40,328 nucleotides of DNA from Opitutia bacterium Tous-C10FEB (GTDB lineage: Bacteria > Verrucomicrobiota > Verrucomicrobiia > Opitutales > Opitutaceae), in contig NEUY01000004.1 of the NCBI GenBank assembly GCA_002304425.1, forward strand, positions 1 to 40,328, written 5' to 3'. Under the pieces are notes generated by a model. That model worked only from the letters and a program-made list of their open reading frames with translations, ran no database searches and was not told the origin of the DNA. Positions within the stretch are counted from its first letter, which is position 1, and every line of letters begins with the position of its first letter. The position numbers and the translations under genes are program-made. Shown here one piece after another: positions 1-8,385 of the stretch.

Positions 1-1
1 C

Positions 2-427
2 CGCCTGGCTGAACTCCGCGCGCAAGGTTACCCCATTCGCATCGGTGGAATTATTTGGCATCAAGGAATTGACGATGCGATCCATGGGCCACTGGCGAGC
101 CATTACGCCGATAATCTACGCAACTTAATTGACCTGCTGCGACTCCGATACGGGACCTCTACAACGCCCTTCGTGCTCGCCCGCAGTGTGAATTCATCCA
201 TCGCCCGCGCCCTCACCGGCAATGGCGATTATGCCCCGATGGCCACCGTGCGGCGCGCGCAGATAACAGTCGGTGCGTCAGTGGCGGCTGCCGCTTGGAT
301 CGATGTGGATGATCTCCCCAATGTAAATACGCATCATTTCAGCGCCGCTAACCAATTAGTGATCGGCGGACGCTTCGGCGCGGCATTCCTGAAATTAAGT
401 CAACCGAGAGCCCCCGTTCCAAGATGA
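2..427 (+). CDS. SASA-type carbohydrate esterase (sialate O-acetylesterase family), 3' end only
   Basis: The reading frame is open from the first bases of the window to a TGA at 425-427, giving the last 141 residues of a protein whose start lies outside. The segment has the family's GIIWHQG block (residues about 17-23) followed by the YADNLRNLIDLL helix, and ends with an HHFSAANQL block that matches the usual C-terminal DxxHFS(A)xGQ catalytic region. SASA/DUF303 proteins are SGNH-like hydrolases that remove acetyl groups from sugars or polysaccharides and are usually exported. Two positions look atypical: the acidic residue normally after WHQG is Ile (WHQGIDD), and the Asp of the final DxxH motif reads Asn (NTHH). 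The nucleophile Ser region is outside the window. Family assignment is fairly secure; activity is uncertain. Confidence 0.75.
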   Translation, partial: RLAELRAQGYPIRIGGIIWHQGIDDAIHGPLASHYADNLRNLIDLLRLRYGTSTTPFVLARSVNSSIARALTGNGDYAPMATVRRAQITVGASVAAAAWIDVDDLPNVNTHHFSAANQLVIGGRFGAAFLKLSQPRAPVPR

Positions 428-470
428 TCTGCTCTTGCTCGGCTTGGACCACGCCGGCACGTTACCCTCT

Positions 471-956
471 GTGAATATTAATCTCGGCCGCCCTTTTTTA
501 CTCATTCTCGGCATCAGCTTTGGCTCCAGCCTCTGGGCCGCCGGCGACAGCACTCCCGCGAGCACCCCACCCACCTCGCCAGCAACCCACCTCACACCCG
601 AGCCGGCCATCGAGTTACCCACCATTCAGGTAACCAAGAACCGCGTGCGTGAAATCGATGTCACGATCGCGAAGCTCGATAAACTGATCGCCCGCGAAAG
701 GAAAAAAGTGAAATCAAGTGAGCTCGATAAGGCGCTCAATAATCCTAAACTTGCTCAAACCGCGGCAATCTTTGGCGGCAATTCTGCCGCGCATCTTTCG
801 GCGGTGGCCGCCAGTCGCGTCAGCTTACTTGAAACCGAGCGCGCGGTCCTCGAGGCCATGAAACGTCCCTCCACCCTTCAAGGGCTGGCCATGCTCGAAG
901 CCGAACTGGAACAGTTGCGGACAACACGTCGCAATCTCGACAACGCGACTCGCTGA
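471..956 (+). CDS. Small exported coiled-coil protein of unknown function
   Basis: This codes for about 161 residues from a GTG at 471. An in-frame TTG at 435 is possible, but the GTG puts a normal signal peptide at the N-terminus (hydrophobic stretch PFLLILGISFG, then AAG). A Pro/Thr/Ser-rich linker (about residues 27-50) follows. The rest is highly charged and helical, with two heptad-like stretches (about 60-90 and 125-160) typical of coiled coils. It begins 43 bp after the esterase stop on the same strand, so the two may be co-transcribed, and it ends 16 bp from a convergent gene. No catalytic motif is visible. A periplasmic structural or scaffold role is only a guess. Confidence 0.6.
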   Translation: MNINLGRPFLLILGISFGSSLWAAGDSTPASTPPTSPATHLTPEPAIELPTIQVTKNRVREIDVTIAKLDKLIARERKKVKSSELDKALNNPKLAQTAAIFGGNSAAHLSAVAASRVSLLETERAVLEAMKRPSTLQGLAMLEAELEQLRTTRRNLDNATR

Positions 957-972
957 TGGCGAACGCGCCGGG

Positions 973-2133
973 TTATTCGACGCGGAGAATATAGCCGCGC
1001 AGGTATTCGCTCTCGGGCATAGTCACCAGCACGGGATGATCGGCGGGTTGATGCGACCATTCGATCACATGCACGCGGCGCTTGGCGTCTGCGGCAGCTT
1101 CCGCCAAGACCTCACGCAACTGGGCATCCTGCATATGATGGGAACAGCTGTAAGTCGCCAGGAGACCTCCAGGTGCCAAGGCTTTGAGTGCTCGTAAATT
1201 AATTTCTTTATAACCCCGCAAAGCCCCATCGAGAGCAGACTTTGATTTCGCAAAAGGCGGTGGGTCCAAAACAATTAAATCCCAAACCGGCTTGGTCTCC
1301 CGTTGCGCGGTAAACCAATCAAAAACATTCGCGGCCACAAATTCCGCGGTCAGTCCATTGCGCTCAGCATTTTTCTTGGCCTGACCCACGGCATCAAACG
1401 CGCTATCTAAGCCGCAAACGTACGCCGCCCCCGCCTTCGCACAATGGAGCGCGAACGAACCTTGATTGCAGAAAGCATCCAGCACTCGCTTGCCCGCCGC
1501 ATATTTTGCCACGGCCGCATGTTGCAGACGCTGATCGAGGTAAAAGCCCGTTTTCTGCCCACCTTGAAGGTCCAACCAATAATCAAGCCCATCAATCTTG
1601 ACCCAACGGGGCTCCCAGGTTGCGCCGGAACGGGTGTGCACCTCCAACGGCAACCCTTCCAGTTTGCGAATATTCGCATCATTGCGGAAAATAATTTCTG
1701 TCGGTTGCACCGACTCGGTCAGCAATTCACTGATTAAGGCCGTGCAATTATCTAACGCCAAGGTCTGCACTTGCACCACGAGGGTATCCCCAAATTGGTC
1801 GACGACCACGCCGGGCAGGTCATCTGATTCTGACCAGACCAGCCGTTTGAAATCGCCCAGCCCCTCGCGCCGCGCGATGGCCCGTTCCAGTGCCGTCCGC
1901 AGATAAGCGGCATCCAATGTCACCCGGTCGCGACTCAGCCGGCGCCAGACAATCTGCGATTTGCTGTTATAAATCCCGGTGCCGATAAAACGACCCGTGC
2001 GATCCCGACATTCCACCACGGCGCCATCGTGAGCGGCCGGCAATAGTTCGATACATTCGTTGGCGAACACCCACGGATGACCAGTCAAGACACGGGAATT
2101 GGCGTTGGGCTTTAACTTGAGGGAAGGAATCAC
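973..2133 (-). CDS. rlmI: Class I rRNA methyltransferase, RlmI-like (PUA domain + SAM MTase)
   Basis: A 386-residue protein from a GTG start. The N-terminal about 70 residues form a PUA-like RNA-binding domain (RVLTGHPWVFANE). A central domain ends in GGQKTGFYLDQR (about 191-202). The Rossmann SAM-binding motif VLDAFCNQGSF is at about 217-227, LDPPPFAKSK at 289-298, and the catalytic Cys motif YSCSHHM near 328-334. This order and length match RlmI/YccW, which makes m5C in 23S rRNA (C1962 in E. coli). RlmK-like and other COG1092 relatives share the fold, so the exact target base is inferred. It is transcribed toward the preceding plus-strand gene and lies downstream of rpsA, separated by a strong terminator. 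Confidence 0.85.
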   Translation of the reverse strand: MIPSLKLKPNANSRVLTGHPWVFANECIELLPAAHDGAVVECRDRTGRFIGTGIYNSKSQIVWRRLSRDRVTLDAAYLRTALERAIARREGLGDFKRLVWSESDDLPGVVVDQFGDTLVVQVQTLALDNCTALISELLTESVQPTEIIFRNDANIRKLEGLPLEVHTRSGATWEPRWVKIDGLDYWLDLQGGQKTGFYLDQRLQHAAVAKYAAGKRVLDAFCNQGSFALHCAKAGAAYVCGLDSAFDAVGQAKKNAERNGLTAEFVAANVFDWFTAQRETKPVWDLIVLDPPPFAKSKSALDGALRGYKEINLRALKALAPGGLLATYSCSHHMQDAQLREVLAEAAADAKRRVHVIEWSHQPADHPVLVTMPESEYLRGYILRVE

Positions 2134-2177
2134 CGCGCCAGCATTACGGCTTTGCCCTCATGCAGAAGCATAAAAGC

Positions 2178-2210
2178 AAAAAAAGGCGCCCGACTTTCGT
2201 CGAGCGCCTT
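2178..2210 (-). terminator. Rho-independent terminator of rpsA
   Basis: A near-perfect inverted repeat of about 12 bp (AAGGCGC-CCGAC / GTCGA-GCGCCTT, one internal mismatch, TTTC loop) lies at 2183-2210. On the minus strand it is followed directly by a run of seven U residues (the A-run at 2178-2184). It sits 44 bp past the rpsA stop and just upstream of the methyltransferase start, so it ends S1 transcription and implies that the methyltransferase gene has its own promoter. Confidence 0.85.
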
Positions 2211-2253
2211 GAAGTTTTATGCCGTGGTACGCCGAAGCGACCGCGGATGATAT

Positions 2254-3927
2254 TTATTCCTTCTTCGAAGCCTCGTCGAAGATATCGCCGAGGTTCGTCA
2301 TATCGGAGACACCGGTAGTCTTAGCGAACTGGTCGTAGGTCGCCGTCTCCTGAGCGAGCTGTTCGGCCGAGTAATTCGCGGCCTTAATGCTGAGCCCAAT
2401 GCGGCGTTGCTCACGATCAATCTTGATGACCCGAGCCTGCACTTCCTGACCAGGCTTGAGCACATCCTTAACCTTATCGATGCGCTCTTCCTGAATTTGG
2501 CTAATGTGCACGAGGCCATCAATGCCGTCCTTCAATTCAATGAAGGCGCCGAAGGTGGTGATCTTGGAGATTACCCCAGGAACCACATCACCGATGCGGA
2601 AGAAGCTATCGATATCCGTCCAAGGATCGGTCGCGAGCTGCTTCATGCCGAGGCTGATGCGCTGCTGGCTAGGATCGAGGTCGAGCACGATGGCATCCAC
2701 TTCTTCGCCCTTCTTGAGCATTTCGGAAGGATGGTTGATCTTACGGGTCCAAGACATGTCGGAGACATGCACCATACCGTCGATACCTTCCTCGAGTTCG
2801 ACGAAGGCGCCGTAGGTGGTCATATTGCGCACCTTGCCGTGGACGCGGGCGCCCACCGGATAGTTGTGGCGCACCATATCCCACGGGTTGGTCTCGAGCT
2901 GACGGAGGCCGAGCGAGATTTTCTGCTCTTCCTTCTGAATACCGAGAACCACCGCGTCGAGCTCCTGACCGACCTTGAGTAGTTCGGAAGGTTTGCTGAT
3001 CCGCTTGGTCCAAGACATTTCGGTAATATGGACGAGGCCTTCCACGCCCGGCTCGAGTTCAATAAAGGCGCCGTAGGGCACGAGATTGACCACTTTACCG
3101 TGGATCTTTGAGCCCACGGGGAACTTGTGATCGATATTATCCCAAGGATTATTTTTGGTCTGCTTCAGGCCGAGGGACACCCGCTCTTTCTCGCGGTTGA
3201 TGTCGATGATCATGACCTCAATTTCTTCGCCCTGCTTCAACATCTCAGACGGATGGCCAATACGGCCCCAGCTCATATCCGTGATGTGCAGCAAGCCATC
3301 CATACCGTCGAGATCGATGAACGCACCGAAATCGGTGATGTTCTTAACGATACCTTTACGGACCTGGCCGGGTTGCAATTTCTCGAGGAGATCGCGGCGC
3401 TTGTTGATGCGCTGCTCTTCGATGAGCTCGCGGCGGGACAACACGATATTCTGGCGCTCGTGATTGATTTTGAGGACCTTGAAATCATAGGTCTGGCCCA
3501 CATATTGATCGAGGTTCTTCGGGGGCTGAATATCGATGTGCGAAGCTGGCAGGAATGAATCAACGCCGATGGAGACGATGAGACCACCTTTGACCTTAGC
3601 TTTAACACGGCCAGGGACGATCGCGCCCTCTTGGCATTTCTGCAGAATATTTTCCCAATTCTTTTTCTGTTGGGCCTGTTCGTAGGAGAGAATCGGATTA
3701 CCTTCCCGATCCTCGAGTTTCTCGAGGATAACCTCGATGCTAGAGCCAATTTGTAATTCGCCCAAATCGGCAAATTCATTGGCAGAGATAACGCCTTCAG
3801 CTTTGCCGCCGATATCGACGACTACTTCGTTGGCGCGGATTTCAGTGATAACGCCCGAGACAATCGAGCCTTCCTTCAACTTATCGAAGGAGCTCTGGGC
3901 GAGCAGGTCTTGCATTAACGAACTCAT
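2254..3927 (-). CDS. rpsA: 30S ribosomal protein S1
   Basis: 557 residues from ATG 3927; an in-frame GTG at 3954 would add nine residues. Six S1 RNA-binding repeats are visible at about 18-85, 100-166, 188-256, 273-343, 360-430 and 447-515. Repeats 3-6 carry the well-conserved FGAFIDL/YGAFIEL and GLVHIT/GMVHVS cores. S1 binds mRNA leaders and delivers them to the small subunit, which matters in genomes where Shine-Dalgarno sites are weak, as most starts in this window appear to be. The length and six-repeat architecture are those of canonical Gram-negative S1. It is monocistronic: a terminator follows and a structured leader precedes it. Confidence 0.97.
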   Translation of the reverse strand: MSSLMQDLLAQSSFDKLKEGSIVSGVITEIRANEVVVDIGGKAEGVISANEFADLGELQIGSSIEVILEKLEDREGNPILSYEQAQQKKNWENILQKCQEGAIVPGRVKAKVKGGLIVSIGVDSFLPASHIDIQPPKNLDQYVGQTYDFKVLKINHERQNIVLSRRELIEEQRINKRRDLLEKLQPGQVRKGIVKNITDFGAFIDLDGMDGLLHITDMSWGRIGHPSEMLKQGEEIEVMIIDINREKERVSLGLKQTKNNPWDNIDHKFPVGSKIHGKVVNLVPYGAFIELEPGVEGLVHITEMSWTKRISKPSELLKVGQELDAVVLGIQKEEQKISLGLRQLETNPWDMVRHNYPVGARVHGKVRNMTTYGAFVELEEGIDGMVHVSDMSWTRKINHPSEMLKKGEEVDAIVLDLDPSQQRISLGMKQLATDPWTDIDSFFRIGDVVPGVISKITTFGAFIELKDGIDGLVHISQIQEERIDKVKDVLKPGQEVQARVIKIDREQRRIGLSIKAANYSAEQLAQETATYDQFAKTTGVSDMTNLGDIFDEASKKE

Positions 3928-3982
3928 GATGACTGTGGTCGGAATGGCGGGCACTTACTCCAAAGCACTTGCCTTCCGGCGT

Positions 3983-4058
3983 GGATCCTGACGGATCCTT
4001 ATTGGTTGAGGGTTGGACTAACGAACAAGCCGGGGGAGTGTTGCGGCGACACCGGCTT
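3983..4058 (-). promoter_or_regulatory. Structured leader upstream of rpsA
   Basis: Two inverted repeats lie in the presumed rpsA 5' leader. One is GGATCC-TGAC-GGATCC at 3983-3998, 56-71 nt before the ATG. The other, at 4027-4058, has AAGCCGG / CCGGCTT arms around a loop region with a further TGT/ACA pair. S1 genes in other bacteria are autoregulated through hairpins in their leader, so this could be the equivalent. That role is inference, and the transcription start is not known. Confidence 0.35.
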
Positions 4059-4138
4059 GACCTAAGAACACCGCGTAAGCGGGAAAAAGTCCCCTATCCT
4101 TTCCTCACCGGCAAGCGAAAACGCTGGAGATTTTTAAC

Positions 4139-4597
4139 CTATTTCAAGCTACCGTTCTCGCGTAAAACCTGTTCCAGGGCAGCAAAATAGATCAGATATA
4201 AGCTATGCTGAGGCAGGGCCTGTTCGCTGACCCCACCGGGAAAAGCTCCTTGGAGGTGTTCCCAAACCAACACGCCCACTCGGGTGGATGCTGGGTCAGC
4301 GGCATCCAGACGAACGCTGAGCGTGGTCTGCCGAGCATCGCTCGTTGGGTCCCCCGAACGAATCGGCGCGTACGCTTCAATCCGGCCGGTTGCGAAAGAT
4401 TTCCTTCCAAGCAGCAACCCAACGCGTTTCGCCGCCAACTGCGCCGCCTCGTAAACTATTTTTGGGGTGGCCGAAAAAATGCGCTCCTGCGGCGCAACGG
4501 CGACGTACCGATCCTGCATCCGTGTCGCGATACTACTGCAACCACCGAGGAGCCCACTGACCCCAATCAACAGCAATAAAATATTTTTTTTAATCAT
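4139..4597 (-). CDS. Predicted lipoprotein of unknown function
   Basis: 152 residues. It begins with a positively charged tip, the hydrophobic run ILLLLIGVSG and a lipobox LLGGC with the acylated Cys at residue 20, so it should be anchored to a membrane. The remaining about 130 residues form a compact alpha/beta-looking domain (a YEAAQLAAKRVG helix, then alternating strands such as TTLSVRLDA and RVGVLVWE). No family was recognised; the pattern loosely recalls small DUF3568-like lipoproteins. The start lies 5 bp beyond the aguA stop on the same strand, so it is very likely the third gene of the aguB-aguA operon, although nothing in its sequence links it to polyamines. Confidence 0.75.
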   Translation of the reverse strand: MIKKNILLLLIGVSGLLGGCSSIATRMQDRYVAVAPQERIFSATPKIVYEAAQLAAKRVGLLLGRKSFATGRIEAYAPIRSGDPTSDARQTTLSVRLDAADPASTRVGVLVWEHLQGAFPGGVSEQALPQHSLYLIYFAALEQVLRENGSLK

Positions 4598-4602
4598 CGC
4601 GA

Positions 4603-5673
4603 TCAGTGCTTACCCAACGCCCCCAAGTCGGCGGGCTGTTGTTGCGAAAGACAATGCAAGGTCCCGAGACCCCAAATCAAATCATAACAATCAAGCGGAA
4701 CAATTTCCCGGTCCTTGAAACAGTCCCCTAAAATAGCACACGCCGCCGCATCGCGCCGAGGTTGGCGAAATTGCGGCACCAAGACCGCCCCGTTGATGAT
4801 GAGAAAGTTCGCGTAACTGGCGGGCACGAGTTGGCCGCGAAAGCCAATCGGCTTGGGCATGGGGAGCGTGACAATTTTAAATCTTTTCCCCGCCGGTGTG
4901 CGAAAACTTTTCAATCGGCTGAGATTATCCTGCAGCGCTTTATAATTAGGGGAGCGAGAATTCCGCTCAATGGCCGTCACAAATCCATCGGCCTGATAAA
5001 AGCGCGTGATATCATCAATGTGTCCATCGGTATCATCTCCCTCAATCCCCGACCCGAGCCACAAGACCTGATTAATCCCCAGATAGTCTTTTAAATTTTT
5101 CTCGAGCTGGGTGCGAGTGCAGTGGGGATTGCGATTCGGATTGAGCAGACATTGTTCCGTCGTGAGCAGCAGTCCCTGCCCGTTGACGTCGATGGAGCCA
5201 CCCTCCAGCACCAGCGGGTTGCGAAAACGCCGGAGTTTTAATTTCTGCGCGATGCGAGCGGGGATTTTATTATCGAGATCATAAGGCGGATACTTCCCAC
5301 CCCACGCATTGTAGGCCCAATCCGTAACCGCCACTTCGCCCGTGGTGCGGTGTTGCACAAAAATTGGTCCATGATCACGACACCACGCATCATTGGTCGG
5401 ATGATCATAGAAAGTAACCCGCGTGAGATCGGCTCCAGCCTGGACGCAGCACTGACGCGCGCGCGGTTGCTGGCTGGCGGCACAATTGATGCGCACCTGC
5501 TCGTAGCGACTAACGACGGCAACGAAAGCGGCGAAAGCGCCGGGGATCGGTCTAAAATTACTGGGCCAAGTCGCCCGATTGTGTGGCCAAGAAAGCCACA
5601 CCGCCGCTTGCGGCTCCCACTCGGCAGGCATCCGGAAACCAAGTGCACTCGGCGTGTTCTGCGCAGCCATCAT
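4603..5673 (-). CDS. aguA: Agmatine deiminase
   Basis: 356 residues, a normal length for the family. It converts agmatine to N-carbamoylputrescine and ammonia. Active-site motifs of the guanidine-modifying superfamily are all present: WCRDHGP (Asp100), LEGGS (157-160), GDDTDGHID with the catalytic His218, and GLGTLHCLSQQ with the nucleophilic Cys341. The start codon overlaps the aguB stop (TAATG), so translation is probably coupled. With aguB directly upstream, the pair makes putrescine from agmatine. The arginine decarboxylase that would supply agmatine is not in the window. Peptidyl-arginine deiminase relatives share the fold, but the aguB partner settles the assignment. Confidence 0.92.
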   Translation of the reverse strand: MMAAQNTPSALGFRMPAEWEPQAAVWLSWPHNRATWPSNFRPIPGAFAAFVAVVSRYEQVRINCAASQQPRARQCCVQAGADLTRVTFYDHPTNDAWCRDHGPIFVQHRTTGEVAVTDWAYNAWGGKYPPYDLDNKIPARIAQKLKLRRFRNPLVLEGGSIDVNGQGLLLTTEQCLLNPNRNPHCTRTQLEKNLKDYLGINQVLWLGSGIEGDDTDGHIDDITRFYQADGFVTAIERNSRSPNYKALQDNLSRLKSFRTPAGKRFKIVTLPMPKPIGFRGQLVPASYANFLIINGAVLVPQFRQPRRDAAACAILGDCFKDREIVPLDCYDLIWGLGTLHCLSQQQPADLGALGKH

Positions 5674-6548
5674 TAATCGATAAACCGTTTGGTAATGTCG
5701 CCGTAAGCATCGATGCGCCGGTCACGTAAAAAAGGCCAATGCGTCCGCGTGGCATCAACCTTTGCCAAATCAATCGGGACCAGCATAACTTCTTCGCGAT
5801 CGAATTTAGCCTTCGCCAAAATCTGCCCGCTCGGGCCAGCGACAAAACTCTGGCCCCAAAACTCGAGTCCATCGCCGCCGAGCGGCTTTTCCCGACCGAT
5901 ACGATTAACCGCCGCAACGTAACACCCATTCGCTACCGCATGACCACGGTGGCTGATTTCCCAAGCGGAATGCTGATCAGCGCCATGCGCCTTCTTCTCT
6001 GACGGATGCCAACCAATCGCAGTTGGATAGAAAATAATTTCTGCCCCTTGCAACGCCGTTAGCCGAGCGGCCTCCGGATACCATTGATCCCAGCAAATCA
6101 GCACCCCGATCTTGCCGTACTTAGTTTGCCACGCCCGAAAACCAGTATCGCCGGGGGTGAAGTAAAATTTCTCATAAAACAGCGGGTCATCGGGAATATG
6201 CATCTTGCGGTAACGGCCAAGTAAGCGCCCATCCGCATCGATGATCACCGCCGTATTGTGATAAAGACCAGCCGAGCGTTTCTCAAAAAGCGACGCCACG
6301 ATCACGACTTGATGCTTTTTAGCTAAACGCTGAAAAGCTACCGTACTCGGACCCGGAATCGATTCAGCCAATTTGAAATTAGCGTGCTCTTCACTTTGGC
6401 AAAAGTACTGCGACCGAAAAAGTTCTTGCGTGCAAATGATCTGGGCGCCGGCCCGCGCCGCCTGGGCGGTAAGCGCGAGGGTTTTTTTAAGATTAGTGGC
6501 CGGGTGACCGGTACACGCGTGCTGCAGAAGTCCGAGGGTGACTTTCAT
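5673..6548 (-). CDS. aguB: N-carbamoylputrescine amidase
   Basis: 291 residues from ATG 6548; a GTG 18 bp further upstream is also in frame but adds a non-conserved tail. It is a nitrilase-superfamily C-N hydrolase with the Glu-Lys-Cys triad visible as Glu42 (TQELF), Lys115 (YRKMHIPDDP) and Cys152 (LICWDQWYPE). It hydrolyses N-carbamoylputrescine to putrescine, CO2 and ammonia. The HIPDDP and CWDQWYPEAAR wording is typical of the AguB branch rather than of other nitrilases. It is the first gene of an aguB-aguA-lipoprotein operon and is divergent from a response regulator gene across about 125 bp. Confidence 0.92.
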   Translation of the reverse strand: MKVTLGLLQHACTGHPATNLKKTLALTAQAARAGAQIICTQELFRSQYFCQSEEHANFKLAESIPGPSTVAFQRLAKKHQVVIVASLFEKRSAGLYHNTAVIIDADGRLLGRYRKMHIPDDPLFYEKFYFTPGDTGFRAWQTKYGKIGVLICWDQWYPEAARLTALQGAEIIFYPTAIGWHPSEKKAHGADQHSAWEISHRGHAVANGCYVAAVNRIGREKPLGGDGLEFWGQSFVAGPSGQILAKAKFDREEVMLVPIDLAKVDATRTHWPFLRDRRIDAYGDITKRFID

Positions 6549-6672
6549 GACACCAGCGAAAGCCACGGCCGCGGAATGACAAGGAATCTCTCGGCTCCAA
6601 GCGGGCGTAGCGTGGAACTAGCCTTTGACTTACCCGGCAATTATCATAGAAGAAAATATATCTGTTCCCGCC

Positions 6673-7404
6673 ATGTGTGCTGAATCTCGCCCTCTCATTG
6701 TCGTGGTCGCCGACGAACCCGAGCTGCTCAAGATTATTACCGAGCAACTCACCAGCGCGGGTTTCAGTGTCCAAAGTTACGCGCAGGGAATTCCCGCCGA
6801 GCGCTTCCTGCACGATAACGTCGCCAGTCTCCTGCTCATCGATCTCACGCCGCCTGACCCCACCGGCAGCGATCTCTACTGTGCGCTGGAGCAGCAGGGT
6901 CTAAATGTGCCCATACTTTTTATTACGGGGAACCGCCTCGCGGAGGAGCGTCTCAAAAAAATAAAACGGGGCGCGGCAGATGGCCTGAGCAAACCCTTAA
7001 ATTACCCCGATCTCCTCACCCGCATTCACGCCATACTGCGCCAAGCCAAGGTGAAAGCGGCTACGCCGATTACCCCGAAGCCGGTGCCCGCGCCCTTTAA
7101 CTGGCTGGGCGCGCAAATTGATCCTGGGCTGGGAGAAATCCTCTTTAGCAATGGCACTCGCCACAAAATTGGCCGCAAGGAAATTGGCATTCTCGCCTCT
7201 CTCAGCGCGCACCGCGGCGTCGTCATCACCCGCAAGGAATTATTACAAGCGGTCTGGGGGATGCACGCTGATTTGCAGAGTCGGTCGCTGGATCAGTACA
7301 TCGTAAAAATCCGCAGTATGTACGCTCGCCAAGGCCTGACCCTCGATTGTTTGAAAACCGTACATGGCGTGGGGTATCTCTTTGATCCCCCTCACTTCAG
7401 CTAA
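6673..7404 (+). CDS. OmpR/PhoB-family response regulator
   Basis: 243 residues from ATG 6673; an in-frame start at 6625 is less likely because it adds an unconserved tail. The receiver domain (about 8-122) has the acidic pair Asp14-Glu15, the phospho-acceptor Asp57 (LLLIDLTPP), Thr85 and Lys107 (LSKPLN). A proline-rich linker leads to a C-terminal winged-helix DNA-binding domain (about 140-240) with the RKELLQAVWG and KTVHGVGYLF motifs of OmpR-type regulators. No histidine kinase gene is adjacent, so it is an orphan here. It is divergent from aguB, but a regulatory link to polyamine synthesis is only a possibility. Confidence 0.85.
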   Translation: MCAESRPLIVVVADEPELLKIITEQLTSAGFSVQSYAQGIPAERFLHDNVASLLLIDLTPPDPTGSDLYCALEQQGLNVPILFITGNRLAEERLKKIKRGAADGLSKPLNYPDLLTRIHAILRQAKVKAATPITPKPVPAPFNWLGAQIDPGLGEILFSNGTRHKIGRKEIGILASLSAHRGVVITRKELLQAVWGMHADLQSRSLDQYIVKIRSMYARQGLTLDCLKTVHGVGYLFDPPHFS

Positions 7405-7443
7405 AGCCGCGGCCGGCCGGCGATTAATCAGACGCTCGCTGGC

Positions 7444-8328
7444 TCAAAAAAGTTCCTGCTGGCCCGTGTAGCGCAGTTTGGCTTCAGCCAAACTGGCGCG
7501 CATTTCGAGCGACGCCAACAGAGTGAAAAGTTGCGCGGCCGCGGGCTCCCCCGCCGTGAGCGGAGGCAAAGGCAACTCGGTCCGCAAGGTGGTCAACTTA
7601 AGGTTACGGCGCAATTTGTCCGCTGCTTGCGCCACCACAGGGCCGAAGCGCTCGGGCTTCAACTGCGCGGCTCCCGCAATAATTCCTTCCAGGCTTTTAA
7701 ATTCGGTAAACCACTTCAGCGCTGTTTTGGGCCCCACCCCACTAATGCCTGGAATATTATCCGAGGTATCACCGATCAGGGCCAAATATTCGGCGATCGA
7801 TTCCGGCGGTACGCCAAATTTATCCACCACCCCTGCGCTATCGAGCACGCGCCAGCCAAGCTTTGGATTAGCCGTGGGCGGCGGCACCAAGAGTTTGATG
7901 TGTGCATCGACGCACTGCGCGAAATCCTTATCAGCGCTAACAATCAACACCTCATGACCCGCGCGCGCGAGCGTCCGGGCTTGCGCCGCGACCAAGTCAT
8001 CAGATTCGACGCCGTCGAGTTCTACCCCGACCAAACCCATCGCGCGCGTCAGTTCCTTGATGACGGGAATTTGCTGCGCCAACGGCTCCGGCATTTCTTT
8101 GCGCTGCGCCTTGTACTCCGGATGCAGCGCCAAACGATCTTGCGAGCCGCCCAAGTCGAAAAAAACCATCATCGCGTCGGGCTTTTCTTGATCCTGCAAT
8201 CGCCACATGGTCTTCACCCAACCATGCAAAGCGCCGGTCGGAAAACCATCCGCGCGGGTCAGCTCCGGCATGCCATAGAACGCGCGGAACGCCAGATTAA
8301 ATCCATCCACCAAAAGCCATTTTGCCAT
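7444..8328 (-). CDS. Stand-alone 5'-3' exonuclease (FEN-like, PolA N-domain family)
   Basis: 294 residues matching only the 5'-nuclease domain of DNA polymerase I, without polymerase. Metal-binding acidic residues are in place: Asp8 (LLVDGFN), Asp57, the ESDD cluster (109-111), Asp133 and Asp135 (SADKDF), and Asp187/Asp190 (GDTSDNIPG). The helix-hairpin-helix GVGPKTALKWF follows at about 198-208. Such enzymes remove RNA primers and flaps from DNA. It could be the sole 5' nuclease partner of a polymerase lacking this domain, or an extra ExoIX-like copy; the window does not decide. It lies at the distal end of the minus-strand sugar-catabolic gene run and is convergent with the response regulator. 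Confidence 0.88.
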   Translation of the reverse strand: MAKWLLVDGFNLAFRAFYGMPELTRADGFPTGALHGWVKTMWRLQDQEKPDAMMVFFDLGGSQDRLALHPEYKAQRKEMPEPLAQQIPVIKELTRAMGLVGVELDGVESDDLVAAQARTLARAGHEVLIVSADKDFAQCVDAHIKLLVPPPTANPKLGWRVLDSAGVVDKFGVPPESIAEYLALIGDTSDNIPGISGVGPKTALKWFTEFKSLEGIIAGAAQLKPERFGPVVAQAADKLRRNLKLTTLRTELPLPPLTAGEPAAAQLFTLLASLEMRASLAEAKLRYTGQQELF

Positions 8329-8385
8329 AGGGTGAGCGAAGCGGAAAGCGGTGACGCGTAAATCTATTTCCCGAGAAGCCGCCGC

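Noticed and set aside
2407-2982. A 191-codon open frame on the plus strand opposite rpsA
   Set aside because: It is the antisense shadow of the repeated S1 domains; its repeated pattern mirrors the S1 repeats and rpsA is unquestionable.
3969-4190. A 73-codon plus-strand frame between the lipoprotein gene and rpsA
   Set aside because: No recognisable domain; it covers the presumed rpsA promoter and leader and overlaps the end of the lipoprotein gene.
6625-6652. TTGACT at 6625-6630 as the -35 of the response regulator gene
   Set aside because: No acceptable -10 hexamer occurs at 16-18 bp; only poor matches such as TAGAAG.
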